60,000 nucleotides of DNA, from NCBI RefSeq assembly GCF_030272615.1, contig NC_081410.1, positions 284,829,957-284,889,956 of the forward strand. Direction: 5' to 3'. This stretch comes from Cryptomeria japonica (taxonomy: Eukaryota > Streptophyta > Pinopsida > Cupressales > Cupressaceae). The notes beneath the pieces were generated by a model. It was not told where the DNA came from. It searched no databases and worked only from the letters and a program-made list of their open reading frames with translations. How positions within the stretch are numbered: position 1 is the first letter of the stretch; each line of letters starts with the position of its first letter. Below, piece by piece: positions 33,990-45,043 of this stretch. Made by a program: the position numbers and the translations under genes.

Positions 33990-36129
33990 TATGATTAGTG
34001 TTGGAAGTTTCTTCAATATTTTCAACCACTATCTCACCTTGGTCGATTAAGTCTCAAATAATATTCTTGAGCTTAAAGTAGTTTGAGTTTAGATTTTGAC
34101 CTATAATCCTATGATAGTCATAAAAATATTATCATTCCACTAGACCAACTTGAATTGACCTGGTTCATAAGGTTTGACTTTTGGTAAAATGATAACGTCA
34201 GACCAAACTAAATTTTTTAGGGCTAACTTAATTGGATCCCCTAGAGGGGTATAGGTTCACCTTCTATTATTATTCCTAGAACTGCATTATTGTTTATCTT
34301 GAGTGGCATTAGTTGATTGGCCATTATTATGTGGTTGACTATTATTATGAGGTGGTATATTTGCATTAGTTTTTCCTTGTAGGTAGATCATAGATTGAGC
34401 CCTATTGAACACCTTGAAATCAACCACAAATTATTATTTTTTATCTCCTAAAGAATTTGAGTTATTCAGTTGGTTGCTTTTTTAAAATATTTTCATAAGG
34501 TCATAAGTGACAAGACCCTTTTCACATTTTAACCCTTTCTATATCACTTGATTGAACACATCTAGATACTGCATTTGTAATGCAAACTTTATTTGTGGAT
34601 TCAAATTATCAATAAACATTTTGACTTATTCTTTTTTTAAGATATAGCACAAACTTTTACTTTGAAAGGGATCAACAACATTTCTAAAAGGTAACAAAGG
34701 ATTTCCCTTTTTTTTGTTGGGTAGCACAAAGGTCCATTATTTTTATTAGATTTTGTATGTTATATGAGATATGTGATACAAACTTTTTACCTATCTGGCC
34801 CCTTGTGCATGTACCCAAGAGTAGATGTCAGAACCATTACATAGACTGCACTCCTAAGCTTCAAGGGAAGCGGTGCATAAGGTAATTGTAATTATGATAA
34901 AACTCAATGAAAGTAGTGAAAAGTTATTTTATATGGTCTCTTGGATCCTCATTTCCTTTATATTTATTGAATTTGGGTACCTCAAAGTTTAGGGGGAAAG
35001 GTGACATATACAACATCTTGTCAAAGGGGCAAGGACATAGGTCCTCCATGGTGTAAGTCTTCTTGGTTCCCCTACTTGGATATTAGCCATTTTTTGTTGC
35101 AATTTTTGCACCTATTGTGTGAGTATGTCATCTTCGTTAATGAGAGTTGGACATTAAAACTTTGATTTGGGTCCACAAAAGGGTTGGTGTTTGTGTATAT
35201 ACTGACAATTGATTGAAGGTAGAAACATTTGAAAGTTGGTAGATGGTCAAAGTATTTAGCTAAGTAAAATATGTATATTGAGAATGAACCTAGGTTTGGA
35301 TTGTGTTATGGTGTAATCCTAAGATAGGCTTTTACCATTGAAGGTTTTGGTTGGATACAACATAACAAGGAATAGTGTTCTCGCTATTATGGGTAGATTT
35401 AGATGGAAGCGACGTAGAGATTTGTTATGCTCTTATCATTGGTTGAGATGCAATATTCTATTTTCTTGAGAGATTGAGAATGCAATTATTTGGGTTTGGC
35501 TCTAAGTTTGGAAACTAATGCTAGGATATGTGGTGTCTTAGGTGGTGCCAAGGTTATTTAGATTGGCAGGCAAAAGTTTGTATACAAGATTATTAAATTA
35601 GGTATTAAATGATGTAACCAATGTGGTAATATTTTGGGTGGAAATAATCAATGGAAGACTAGTGGAAAACCACTTCAATGAGGACACTTGTGAAGACCTC
35701 ATACTTAGTGACATTTGAGTGCCATGTTGTACTATTGTGGAGACATCAAAATCAAGAGGCAATCTAGCTCTATTTTGGGCCAATAATAGAAAGTCTCGAT
35801 TTAGGTCATGGTTTAAAAACCATTTATGATTAGAAGGACCCGGGGATATTTTTGTGCATGGTCCAACTCTTTCAAGGTTAATCCTTCTTGAATTTTTTGT
35901 ACCAAAAAGGGGTTGTTAGGATTGGGGTAGTGGTAAGGTCCATTAGAATAGTTGGTTTTCGGGAAGATGACTTGTGTGGATTAGACCCAATATGAATGGT
36001 GTTGGTAGGATTGAAATTTAGGTTAGTTGCGGGATCCATTTTAATTATCTTACTTTTTGTGATTTCATGTTGGCCATGTATGAATCCTACGAATATGCAT
36101 AGGTTGACACTATTTTTTGGTACTTTCAA
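33990..36129 (-). pseudogene. Tat2 gag, strongly decayed
   Basis: Position between leader and protease, plus short matching pieces, identify it. The possible start segment 35878-36129 includes MDPATNLNFNPTNT. Farther down, the 34000-35000 region corresponds block by block to the Tat1 gag and linker. Stops and frameshifts are dense and no intact domain remains. Confidence 0.55.
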
Positions 36130-36750
36130 GATGACTATGCAACTAATGACAATGGAAACTTATGCTAAAAGAATGATTATCCAATACTATGTTTTTAGAT
36201 ATTTTGAATAATATTTAATGATGTACACTATATGATACTAAATGATACTAACCTTAGTTTTTAAGGCATTTGAATCCTGAGAAGGTCAGATAACCAGGTC
36301 TATGAGGCTACCTAAGTTAGGTGTAAAGATATTCTAGTCCTCAAAGATTGTTAATATGAAATGATTTGATAGTATTTTCTCCCTCACTATACTGAGTAGA
36401 AGGGTTCACTTTGTTGATGGGAGAGACAAGAAAGGTTTGTGAGGTCAAGATAATCTAACTACCACTATGACATAACAGTCAAGAATGGATTCTTAGGTCC
36501 TCAAAATTGGTCTCAAAGACTACTACAAGTCTATTATCTAAGGATAATGACACCTAGGATATCCAAAAGAATTCTTAATGGAGACTCCATAATGCATAAA
36601 TGCTATCTTTTAAATATCAATGATAAAACAATTGACTTAACTAGATTTGATGATCATAGTGATAGAAGTGATAAGATCCTATTTTTTTAGCTCATATATG
36701 GTTCACAAGCTTTTGAATTTGGTCAGGTGAATGCATGACTGAAACAAGTG

Positions 36751-37274
36751 TATGTGAGACAAATTTTGGTCACATGTATAACAAATTTGATTGTATATTC
36801 TACTCAAACTAGCTTATATATAAAATATTTTTCAAATGCGACATTGATTTTATGTATGTTCTACTCTAATTTTTCCTCATATTTGTTTTATTTTTTGTTG
36901 AAAAAAAGATGTTCAAATAGTTAGAAAACACAACAAACAATATAAGATATTATGGATCATGACTTAACTTTGAATCGCTTTCATGTGTATTTTCATAGGT
37001 TAAAAAATCCCAAAATTTCATTAGTTTTGCACTAACAAAGATAGTTTGGGCACCCTTCACAACTAAACGTCAGGTAGGAAATTATTGAAATAGATTAGGC
37101 CCACTCTTCACATCTTAAGGTATTGGTGTATGAAAATATTATAAGGGGCCCTAGACATAGAGGCATAACCTAGTCACCCTCTTTTTGGAGGCTGCAATTA
37201 GTTTTTGTAACCAAATTGTTTTTGTCTCAACACAGGGAGATATAGATGGAGAGTAATTTTAGGGTGTGATGTTA
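36751..37274 (-). repeat. Probable 5' LTR of Tat2
   Basis: The right edge reads TTTTAGGGTGTGATGTTACA on the plus strand, i.e. TGTAACATCACACCCTAAAA on the minus strand, close to the Tat1 LTR start. The left edge (TGTATGTGAGAC) resembles the Tat1 TGTGTGTGTGAAAAG edge but has no clear primer-binding site, so it is uncertain. Confidence 0.5.
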
Positions 37275-38005
37275 CACACTTGCACTGGTCTATCTGATAA
37301 AAACTCAATCACAAAGGCTAGCCTCTAATTAAAAATGTTATTAGTAAAATTCAGGGTTAGCCACATATGTACATTTGGTGGTGAGATGCTCAAGTCTCTA
37401 GTCAACCCAACATGACTGCAACTCATATATGAATTGACACCATCAGAAGCAATTATGGGATATTGGCTACAATTTTTGCTCTCACCCTTTTTGTATAGAA
37501 ACTTGAACAAAAAAAAACTCAGTGTGAAGCCAAGGGGTGATGCAATCCCCAAAGAAGCCTCTCCTACAAAATAAACTTATGAGTTCTCTTACACCTAGGC
37601 TCCATGAAGGTAAGGGGAGAGGATACTTTAATAATATTCTGGGATAGATAACATGAAGTGTGCAAAAGAACCAGACAATTATGCAAGTGTTAATTTCCCT
37701 TAAGAGATTAAAATGTTATCAACTTCTTATAAAACTTTAATATCTCTCCAGTGCCATAAGATGTTGGGATAATTCCTTCACTATTGGCTTCATTTGATTA
37801 CTTGGGAGGCCTGTGTAAGATTCTGTGCAAAACTGATAACTTTTTATAAATAATAACCGTGGAAAATATAGTCTAGCCCTAACAAAAATAGCCCTTATTA
37901 AAAAATTTAACAATATTTTTGAGTGATGCAAGATTTATCTTACACCTTGGATGCTCTTTCATAATTTTCACTATAAATATGAAGTTAAAAAGGATCCCTC
38001 GACTA
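37275..38005. other. Unassigned AT-rich stretch
   Basis: I see no gene, terminal repeat or array here. The two minus-strand frames (37325-37552, 37737-37931) show no recognisable motif. Confidence 0.4.
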
Positions 38006-38009
38006 TATT

Positions 38010-38346
38010 AAATTTTGATTATGAACTGTGTTATTGTGTATGGACCGTATTCTTCGATGACACTACTCAAGAGAAGGTAATGTTTCTTATATTATTCTAA
38101 TATCTCCAAATAGTCATAAATTTTAAGTTTTTATTTAGGTTGGCCTTCCAATGTGCTAATAATAATATTGAATATGGTGCCTTATTATTGAGGTTGAATG
38201 TCACTCATAAGAATGGGTGTAAGTGCTTAAAAATTCACAAATATTTAGAGTTAGTAGTGCAACAGGTAAAAGACATATTTGTGACTAAAGAAAAGAAGAT
38301 TGAAATGTACACCAACATTGTTTGGTATAACATGATTTTTTTTATG
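38010..38346 (+). pseudogene. RNase H (archaeal-type) fragment of Gypsy element I
   Basis: WTVFFDDTTQE (about 38038-38070) gives the first Asp block. After a 62-base non-matching gap come FQCANNNIEYGALLLRLNV (Glu of the active site) and KCLKIHKYLELVVQQVKDIFV. The usual HGDSEL reads HKYLEL, so an active-site Asp is lost. The gap starts GTAATG and ends TTTATTTAG, giving it GT...AG ends. RT sequence follows downstream on the same strand, an order (RNase H before RT) that I recall from some plant Gypsy polyproteins. Confidence 0.7.
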
Positions 38347-38762
38347 TGATTAGTATTAAATGGCTAGATAGAAGTTAAAATGTTGAATATTATGTTATTA
38401 TAGTTATATCATAAAGATATGATAGAAATGTAGATCTCTATTTATTTTAGGAAAACATTAAAGTCTTAGAAAAACCTATACCATATTAGAGTACATATGT
38501 AGCTTGCAAGTTTTTGGTGATAATCAATAAGTTTACATGTTATCCAATGGTAAGTATTAATATAAGAACAATTCATATATTAGAAACCAATGGTTGAAAT
38601 AGAATATTGAAAAGAATACTTCTTTGTGAATGAGGTAGTGTAGTTGAAGACAAACACTATTCCAAAAGGGTTAGTTTCCTTAGAAAAATGGTTTGATGGT
38701 GGAGACTACTACAAGAAAAAGAGCAAGTCAACTCATGAAGATGACATTGAGAAGTGAACATT

Positions 38763-39530
38763 AAAGACGAAGGGCAGGAGCAGTGAATTGATTTCCTGAC
38801 TAGACTGACTCTGAGGAGGGCTTTCCCCCGTAGCCCCAAAAGGCGAAGGGGGGAGAAAGCCCGAACTACAGAGGCAGGAGAGTCAGGAAAAACAATGAAC
38901 GGAGAGGTAGGCTTGACTGAAGTACTGAGTTTGTTAAGTATCCCCCAAAGGGGAGACTTAACTAACGAAGACGAAGTCAAGCGGGGGGAGGACCTGCCCT
39001 GATGGCTGAAGGGAAGGGACCCGGGGGGGGCCCTTACCTTAAGATGAAGGGCAGGATAGACACTTGTACCAGCAAAGAAAGAAAGAACAACTTGTCGTCC
39101 CTCGTCCCTTCCAGCCAGCCAAGAAAAAGAGAACTTGCCCCTCGTCCCTTGTCTCTTGTTTGTGTCCCTTGCCCTTTAGTAGGCAATTCTAATTAGGATA
39201 TTTATATGTAATTAATTGTTGTCCCTTGTTCTTGCCTCTCGTCCCTTTGTCCTTTCCAGCCAATAAGAAAGACAACTGGTCCCTCGTCCCTAGTCCCTAG
39301 TCCGGGTAGGTGGGGTCCCTCCCCCCCACTTCTTCCCTCCCCCCCACTTCTTCAATTGTTGCCCATTGTTCCCCGAGGCCAAATCCACCGACTTTAGGAG
39401 GGGGATTGGTTAGGCCTCGTCATTATCAAACTTTGTTCTTTGTTTAGAGGCCGGACCAAGAACCCTCCTTCCGAAGGAGGGGGATTGGTGAGGCCTCCGC
39501 CCCCGAGGCCAAATACCCCGACCTAAGATG
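38763..39530. other. GC-rich, hairpin-rich insert, possibly mitochondrial DNA (NUMT)
   Basis: This 768-bp block is markedly more GC-rich than its surroundings, full of CCCTTGTCCC-type repeats and hairpins, and interrupts RT of element I. GTGAACATT occurs on both sides (38754-38762 and 39531-39539). No transposon ends or coding domain are visible; the frames at 38657-38980 and 39002-39196 look incidental. The style resembles repeats in gymnosperm mitochondrial genomes (inference from memory, not searched). Confidence 0.5.
38792..38890. repeat. Nested hairpin in the GC-rich insert
   Basis: TTTCCTGACT (38792-38801) pairs perfectly with AGTCAGGAAA (38881-38890). Inside, GGGCTTTCCCCC (38818) pairs with GGGGGAGAAAGCCC (about 38849-38862) with one bulge. 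A second hairpin lies at 38935-38960 (TAAGTATCCCC / GGGGAGACTTA). Confidence 0.85.
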
Positions 39531-40725
39531 GTGAACATTTGTAAGAAGATGAAACATCATGAGAAGAAAATATTAATGCATTGTTGAATAAATACAAGAA
39601 ATTTTTTTCATTGTCACATGATGATCTTCACAAATATAGAGGGGATTCATTTTAGCATATTATTTTATTTCAACCTAATTCTAAGCCATTTATACATAAA
39701 ATTATATCTATCAACCTCACTTTAGCTCTCCAAATGTAGGACTTGATGAATTTAAGGGAGGTGAGAGTCATCAATAAAATTATGAATTCAAAATGGGTGT
39801 CTAAAATTATACCAATATACATAAATAATCAATAAATAAGGTTATGTGTTGAATTTAGGAACTTAACCCCAAATATCTCAAGTATAAATACCCTTTCTCG
39901 AAAAGTAATAATTTATTGAAAAAGGTGACAAGATAAAAATAAATGTCCATGATGGATAGTTTATTGGCATACAACCAAGTGTTTGTTAAAGAGTAGAGAA
40001 TCACAAGATGACATTCATTACCTTATCAAATACTAAGAGGGGGGTGAATCAATATCTCTTAAAAAAACATAACTTTTTTTGCTCCAACTATTAATTCAAA
40101 TTTAAAACTAATCAACACCAATGAAAGATAAATCAACCAACACAAGTACACAAGAGAATATCAGATATACATGGAAAACCCCACAAGAGAGAAACCATGA
40201 GGAGAAAAGTTGCTTGGATCTACTATCCAAATCTAGTCTCAGAAAAAGAAACAAGATTATAATATGTTTTATGGTAACACCAAAGGAATCTCATTGCTCC
40301 CTAAAGTCCATAAGACATATAAAGAGTTGCAAAAGAGGTTCACTGCCTTTGAGAAAAGTAAAATAAAGAAACAACTTGAATTATAACTACCTTTGGCTCA
40401 CTACCTCTAGCAGGATAAAATTACTTATACGCTCATTACCTCTAGTATGCCATTGATAATCTAACTTGAATCATCACACAAGAAAAAACCTCCAACAAAA
40501 TGGTCTTTAATATATATGATCTCTGCAACCATCAATAATCTTTCTCCAAGTCATCCAATAATGAGAAACATGAAACATTCATTAGGTTGGCCCAAAACAC
40601 CTCTGTAGAGAAAAGGCACCCACTGTGGTCCTATCTAGAATCTAGGCAAGACAAAAAAAAAATTGACACTCATTTCCAAGCATTCACATCCATCCAAGCA
40701 TCAACACAAATCACTCTAGGTTAGT

Positions 40726-40741
40726 AACAAGGTAACATGTT
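40726..40741. repeat. Left target-site duplication of the LINE
   Basis: AACAAGGTAACATGTT, repeated exactly at 45028-45043. A long, non-fixed duplication of this size is typical of target-primed reverse transcription. Confidence 0.95.
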
Positions 40742-42970
40742 CTTTATCCGGTTAATTTTTATTATTATGGTGGAATGTCTGGGGAGATGTATAGAGAAGT
40801 TGGTTGAGAAGGGGGAGTTTTGTGGTTTGAAGCCATCTTCAGCGAATCAAGTCTGTTCCCACCAACAGCTTGTGGATGACTCTATAATTATGGGGAAGGC
40901 TATAGTGTAGGATTCTAGAAGTTTAAAGAAAGCTCTGGATAGTTATGGATCTGCTGCAGGGCAAATTATTAATTGGTCTAAAATCTTTGTTTATTTCATC
41001 AACACCCCAGAGAGAAGAAAGATCAAAATTGGTAATATCTTGGGATGTCAACTGGGGAGTCTTCCTACCTTTTACTTGGGGCTTCCCTTATGTCATGATC
41101 CTCCTAATACTTTTTGGGGAACTTTGGTGGATAAATTCCATAAGAAGCTAGCTGGTTGGAAGGGCTCTCTTCTTAGTCAAGCTGGTAAGGTTCAATTTTT
41201 GAAATCAACTCTTCAAAGTATCCCTCTTTATGCCATGAGCCTTTTCAGAATTCCTCCCAAGTATGGGGAGGCTATTGAAAAGATCCAAAGAAATTTTTTG
41301 TGGACAGGGGTTGAGGAGAAGAAGAGAATGAATCTAATTGCGTGGGACAAGGTCTGCAAGCCAATAAGAAAGGGAGGTCTGGGTCTTAGAAGAATAAGAG
41401 ACATGAATGAATACCTTATGGCAAAGTAGATTTGGAGAGGGTATAAAAACTAGGGAAAATGGAAACAGATTTGGGAAAACAAGTATAAAAGGCAATTCCC
41501 CACACTTGAAAGTTTCCTCAAAGCAGAAGATATCCCAATTGGCTCCAATATCTAGAAATCATCACTAGAACAAGAGATTTAATTGTTAGAGGTGCAAAAT
41601 GGAAGATGGGGAAAGGGAATCTCATCAAATTCTAGGAAGACTCCTGGTTGCTCGAGTCCCCTTTGACTGAAATTTCAGAGTGGAGCAGATTCTAAAACTA
41701 GTGCAAGGAAAGATATGGTTCAATGGTGGGTGATTATTGGCAAGATGGGCAGTGGAAGTATTTATCTCAGGTGGATCAGCCCTTGGGTAGTCTGAACAAA
41801 ATTATGAACTCCATGGTTGTGGTGGAAGAGGAGGATCAATTAATCTGGAAACTCACAGCAAATGATAAATTCACTGTGGCTTCTCTTTACTATCATAAGT
41901 ATTCTAATATGGAGAGTCCTTGTTGGGCTAAGGCCTGGGTGAAAGGCCTTACCCCTAAGATTAATATTTTTTCTGGACATCCCTTCAAGATAAAATTCTA
42001 ACTATTGAGAACCTCATAAAAAGAGGTATGTGTATGCCTAGTGTTTGTTTTCTTTGCTTATAGAGTGAAGAGACCATCAACCATTTGCTCTTTCATTGCC
42101 CTTTTTCTGCTGAGGTCTGGGGAAGATCTCTGGATCATTTCAAAATCAGTTGGAGTTTCCCAGAGATAGTTCAAGAGATTTTTAATTCTTGGTATCATCC
42201 TTCAAAGAACAAATTTACTACTTTGTTGTGGAAATTAGCTTTACCCCATATGTCTTGGGGTATATGAAAAGAGAGAAATGAAAAAGTCTTCAGAGAGAAG
42301 GTGTCTAAGGCTCAAATTGTGTTTGACTCAAATTGTGTTTGAGAAAATTAAAAGAAATATAGTGGAAAATATGAATATAATAGGTGATATTGCAGATCCT
42401 CAAGACAAGATTGATCAATCAATCTTCAAGAAGTGGAGACTTAAAGTTTGTGAACACTTTCAGAATGACCCTAGAGAGGGAGTGATATGGGTAAGCCCAC
42501 CCACTGGATGGATGAAAATAAACTTTGATGGTGTATCTAAGGGTAATCCTGGGATTGCAGGATGTGGGGTAGTCCTTAGGGACAAATGGGGAAGATACAA
42601 AATTATAAAAAGTATACCCATTGGAAATTAGACAAATCATGTAGCTGAGGCTATGGCTGCATACCAAGGGATGGTCCTGGCTAAGGAATCCAAATGCACT
42701 AGAGTCTGGTGCGAAGGAGATTCATTAAATATAATCAATTGTTTGAATAAGAAGTTCCCTCCTTATTGGACAATAAGAAATGCTATCAAAGTGACAAAGA
42801 AAATTAGTGAGGAATTTGAAATGTGTCTTTTTACACGTGTATAGGGAAGCAAACTCTTTCGTAGACTGGGCTGCCAACCTGGCTTGCCAAATGAAAGAAA
42901 TTATTACTACTTATGGAGAGAGTGAGCTCTCATGTGATGTGAAATCTCTGCTCGATTTGGACTATATCTA
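40742..42970 (+). pseudogene. LINE ORF2 remnant: RT, zf-RVT, RNase H
   Basis: Starts in mid-RT (FIIMVECLGRCIEKLVEKG) and passes the catalytic VDDSIIMG near 40872. Then come INWSKI, LGCQLGSLPTFYLGLPL (41034-41090), KLAGWKGSLLSQAGKVQFLKS and FLWTGVEEKKRMNLIAWDKVC. The zf-RVT part includes FTVASLYYH (41870) and INHLLFHCPFSAEVWG (about 42075-42120). RNase H: GWMKINFDGVSKGNPGIAGCG (first Asp, 42510-42570), HVAEAMAAYQGM (Glu), WCEGDSLNII (Asp, 42710) and REANSFVDWAANLAC (last Asp, 42845). Length fits the C-terminal two thirds of a plant L1 ORF2. TAG stops (for example 41427, about 41450) and shifts make it dead. Endonuclease and ORF1 are missing through 5' truncation. Confidence 0.92.
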
Positions 42971-43180
42971 GATGAGGCTATGTGGCACCATCAAACATAA
43001 TTTCTAAATGCCCCTCCTCTTATTTCGAAGCAAGGTTATTACAAAGGTAATAAGTATTTATTCAAGTGTCTTTTCATTATTGTTTGGCACAGATTCTGGG
43101 TGTTTTTTCAGGGCATCCACAAAAACCAGAGAAGAATATTAGAAGCTGAGAGAAGGAAATTCAGGGACAACGAAGAAAAA

Positions 43181-44779
43181 ATGGGAGGAAATAAGAAAAG
43201 GTTTGAACCTACTTCCTGCTCAGATTGGAGGAAGAACAAGGAATTGTGGGATATCCTTTAGGAGGGGGGTTTGATTGTGTTTATGGAGAGGCTTAGTGGG
43301 AAAGATCCTACAGTCACCAAACATTTTATCAAGAACTGGAAGAATGGAAAAAATCTTGGTTGGGTCCCAGATGATGACTATAGATGAGGAGATTATAGCT
43401 CAAGCTACGGGGATGATAACTAAGGGCATAAAATTTTATAGGGACCAGAGCATTTCTGATAAAGTTGTAGACAAATTCCTTATCACGAATGATGAGAGGA
43501 AGAAGATGGTAAAAGTCAACAATTCCTATCATTCCCCAAAATGGATATGTAGGCCATGGAGGTTTTTTTTCTTAACTACTATCACTTATATTAGTTTGGA
43601 TGGTAGGTTTACTAGAGCCTATGGTCACCATTTTGTTTTGCTCAACCATTTCCACCATGGGGAAAAGGTGAGCTTACCTTATTACCTAGCCCACTCCATG
43701 GACCACACTATCAAGGAGATTCAAAAAGATCCTAAAGGTGACCATGCCCTTCACCAGGGTCTTATGGCTCTTGTCTATAAAGTGCTTAAAGGGAAGAGTA
43801 TTTAAAAACCTATTAAAGGCAAATATGCAAGAGATGAGGACACAGAGAGTGAAGCCACTAGCTTCAACTTTGATTCGGAGATTGAGGGTGATTCAGAGGA
43901 GACTAGAAAAAAGGTAGGAATAAGGCTAAGAGGAAAAGGATTGTGGTGGACTAAGATATTTCAGAGTCTTAGGTCGAATCCTTTGAAGGGAAATTTATTA
44001 AAAAAAAGAAAGGGAAAGTTACTGGAAAGCAATTGCAGAGGAAGAAGACCAAGGAAAGTAATAAAGGTATCAGCCAAATCCTGATTGAATCTAAAGAAGA
44101 GGTAGAGGAGAATAAAAAGGATGAGGGATAGGATAAGGAGGGGGAGGAGAACTAGGCCCAAGGTATGCAAAAAGAGGAACAAGAAGATAAAAGTGGTAAG
44201 CTTAGTGATTGTGTTGGTGAGAATGCGACTATAAAGGGCTTCTATGAGACCATTGGTACAATGGTGAAGGATATAGGTAGCTTGAAGAAAGATATGCTGA
44301 CTATCAAAAGAGCTACAGTTGGAGAGAAACCCCTGATGGAAAATGTTAAAGAGTTGGCAGTTGCAATTAATAACGCGGAAGCCATTGAAAGCATGGTGGG
44401 TAAAATTATTGCCATTGAAAAAAAGGTAAAAGAGATGGAAGAAAACAAGGAGGTGAAAGGGATGGAAACTGCTATGAACAATCTGAGTAATAGAATTGAT
44501 AAGATGGAACTCATTGTTAAGAAGATCGCAGAACAAAACTTCCAGATCCTCAAAGCTTCGGTGGATAACATGAACATCCTAATCAATAGATTTGAGAACA
44601 ACATTGAGAAGGATGTTGACAAGGATCAATCGGACAAAAAAGGCCATGAGAAGAGGACTAGAGCCAATACTAGGATCAAGGGCAACATCAAAGGTCATGA
44701 GATGGAGGAGTTGAATACTTCAGTGGACAATATGAAGCTGATGGCTGTCCATGCTGAGGATATCATGAAGAGTATATAG
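43181..44779 (+). pseudogene. Extra LINE reading frame after RNase H: globular domain plus coiled coil
   Basis: ATG at 43181 opens MGGNKKRFEPTSCSDWRKNK. A TAG follows at 43259, the frame then shifts in an A-run near 43355, and a 177-codon segment to 43805 reads TIDEEIIAQATGMITKGIKF, WICRPWRFFF and SLDGRFTRAYGHHFVLLNHF. A charged linker with TAA, TAG and a shift near 43912 leads to 44165-44779, a Lys/Glu-rich coiled coil (MVKDIGSLKKDMLTIKRA; MEENKEV; LSNRIDKMELIVKKIAEQ). Repaired only conceptually, it is about 530 residues. The N-terminal part resembles uncharacterised plant proteins I recall (possibly the Transposase_32-like group); no function is known to me. It lies between the LINE's duplications, so it belongs to the element. 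Confidence 0.78.
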
Positions 44780-45027
44780 CTCTCTATCTTTGTCTTGGCA
44801 GTTGTCTCATTTTTTTTCTTTTTGTTGTCATTCTACTTTCTGAATGATGTCTTTTCTTGGTTTATTAATGTAATGTTATGTTTTATGGGTTGTGATCCCC
44901 TTTTTCTTTGGTTGGGATTTGTTTTAGTTTTTGAAGTGATCAAGCACGGTGTTTTCTAGCTCTTTCTATATTTCCTGCTTTGTAAAAGGTTTAGGTTCCT
45001 TTCAAAAACCTACTTTTACTTAATCAA

Positions 45028-45043
45028 AACAAGGTAACATGTT
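45028..45043. repeat. Right target-site duplication of the LINE
   Basis: AACAAGGTAACATGTT, identical to 40726-40741. Copia F LTR sequence continues after it. Confidence 0.95.

Larger units (their letters stand above)
30574..37274 (-). mobile_element. Tat2: degraded second Tat-type Gypsy element
   Basis: Same strand and gene order as Tat1: a probable LTR (about 36751-37274), leader, gag, protease and G-patch remnant. It then ends at the Tat1 LTR without RT, RNase H or integrase. The missing half is not found left of Tat1, so it was deleted or removed by recombination. 30574-31380 and 31500-33190 hold only low-grade polyprotein remnants. Confidence 0.75.
38620..40025 (+). pseudogene. RT N-terminal half of Gypsy element I, split by an insert
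   Basis: Before the insert: PKGLVSLEKWFDGGDYYKKK (about 38660-38720) and HEDDIEK. After the insert at 39540: a KKMKHHEKKI stretch, SHDDLHKYRGD, FQPNSKPFIHK, SKWVSKIIPI (about 39790), RLCVEFRNL (about 39838) and MSMMDSLLAYNQVFVKE (about 39950). These are the fingers and palm blocks of Gypsy RT in the right order. The YxDD box is missing because the minus-strand Copia LTR F begins at about 40026. Several stops and shifts are present. Confidence 0.82.
40742..45027 (+). mobile_element. 5'-truncated L1-type LINE with an extra 3' reading frame
   Basis: 4,286 bp between perfect 16-bp duplications. It begins inside the RT gene (truncation at the 5' end) and continues through RT, zf-RVT region and RNase H. 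After that comes another ORF (43181-44779), then ~250 bp of 3' UTR ending ...TTACTTAATCAAAA, a short A-rich end. It is inserted in the Copia F LTR, hence younger than it. Confidence 0.95.

Noticed and set aside
38076-38138. Possible 62-bp intron (GT...TTTAG) in the RNase H of Gypsy I
   Set aside because: Too short for most plant introns, and a stretch of expected coding text is missing around it; kept only as a side remark.
43961-44536. 191-codon minus frame, Leu/Phe-rich, looking like a membrane protein
   Set aside because: It is the antisense of the Lys/Glu-rich linker and coiled coil of the LINE's extra frame; Lys/Glu codons read backwards give Phe/Leu.
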